Shown: piece by piece, positions 63,888 to 64,000 of the stretch
Numbering within the stretch: the first letter of the stretch is position 1
Layout of the letters: each line of letters starts with the position of its first letter
Source: Seonamhaeicola aphaedonensis
Lineage (GTDB): Bacteria > Bacteroidota > Bacteroidia > Flavobacteriales > Flavobacteriaceae
Assembly: GCF_003386195.1 (NCBI RefSeq)
Contig: NZ_QRDX01000004.1
Location: 1-64,000, forward strand
Length of the DNA: 64,000 nucleotides
Direction: 5' to 3'
Made by a program: the position numbers and the translations under genes
The notes under the pieces: model-generated
Databases searched by the model: none
The model's input: only the letters and a program-made list of their open reading frames with translations
Told to the model about the DNA's origin: nothing

Positions 63888-64000
63888 CACTTTAAAAATC
63901 ATAAGTTGATTAGATTATTATAAATGATTTAAATGTATTTTTTTAGGCAAGATTTTTAGATTCACATATCTTCGCAAAAAAAAAAAAAATTGAAATGCTT

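Overview
The window comes from a low-GC marine-type member of the Flavobacteriaceae (Bacteroidota). The evidence is the gliding genes gldF and gldG, the flavobacterial block tgt-lptG-EamA-accA-dnaB, a bacillithiol deacetylase (bshB1), a fused CcsBA cytochrome c assembly protein, promoters of the Bacteroidota type (TTTG, about 19 bp, TAnnTTTG) and the general absence of Shine-Dalgarno sites. I see no insertion sequence, prophage, CRISPR array or rRNA gene. One tRNA (His) is present.

Layout. 1-640: leftward promoter of an off-window gene, a candidate structured RNA and the thrS promoter. 640-3957: thrS-infC-rpmI-rplT with an AUA start on infC and a folded leader before rplT. 4033-9555: a secreted TolB-like amidohydrolase, YjbQ, a lipoprotein and a periplasmic protein of unknown role. 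9614-15541: leftward tgt, lptG, EamA transporter, accA, dnaB. 15667-21308: an outer-membrane barrel, a DUF4212 plus sodium:solute symporter pair, and an acyltransferase/esterase pair flanked by about 240-bp decayed direct repeats. 21551-26932: ammonifying nitrite reductase nrfHA and ccsBA. 27118-32443: alpha carbonic anhydrase, HAD phosphatase, SulP anion transporter, a beta-helix protein and a small membrane protein. 32503-38378: a 2OG oxygenase, an unrecognised coiled-coil membrane protein, purC, phoH, a SAM hydrolase-type enzyme and an ABM protein. 38469-43364: a methyltransferase, gldF, a small gene, gldG, dnaN.

The most interesting part is 43928-55904. A sigma-54 activator with a cyclic-nucleotide-binding domain and a PAS domain lies just upstream of three palindromes and a close match to a sigma-54 promoter. 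That promoter faces an OsmC-like gene and a fused pyruvate:ferredoxin oxidoreductase. Next comes one protein that joins a [2Fe-2S] ferredoxin, a class III nucleotide cyclase and a globin. Convergent to it lie a TPR-histidine kinase-receiver-cyclase protein and a universal stress protein. I infer a local circuit: redox state or oxygen controls cyclic-nucleotide synthesis, the nucleotide acts on the sigma-54 activator, and the activator drives oxygen-sensitive pyruvate metabolism and stress genes. This is a hypothesis built from domains and sites, not a demonstrated pathway.

56086-64000: a DUF3108 protein, a small membrane protein, two tandem M28 peptidase lipoproteins, a small membrane gene, a GNAT acetyltransferase, an ABM-like protein, tRNA-His, bshB1 and an SLC13/TrkA-C permease.
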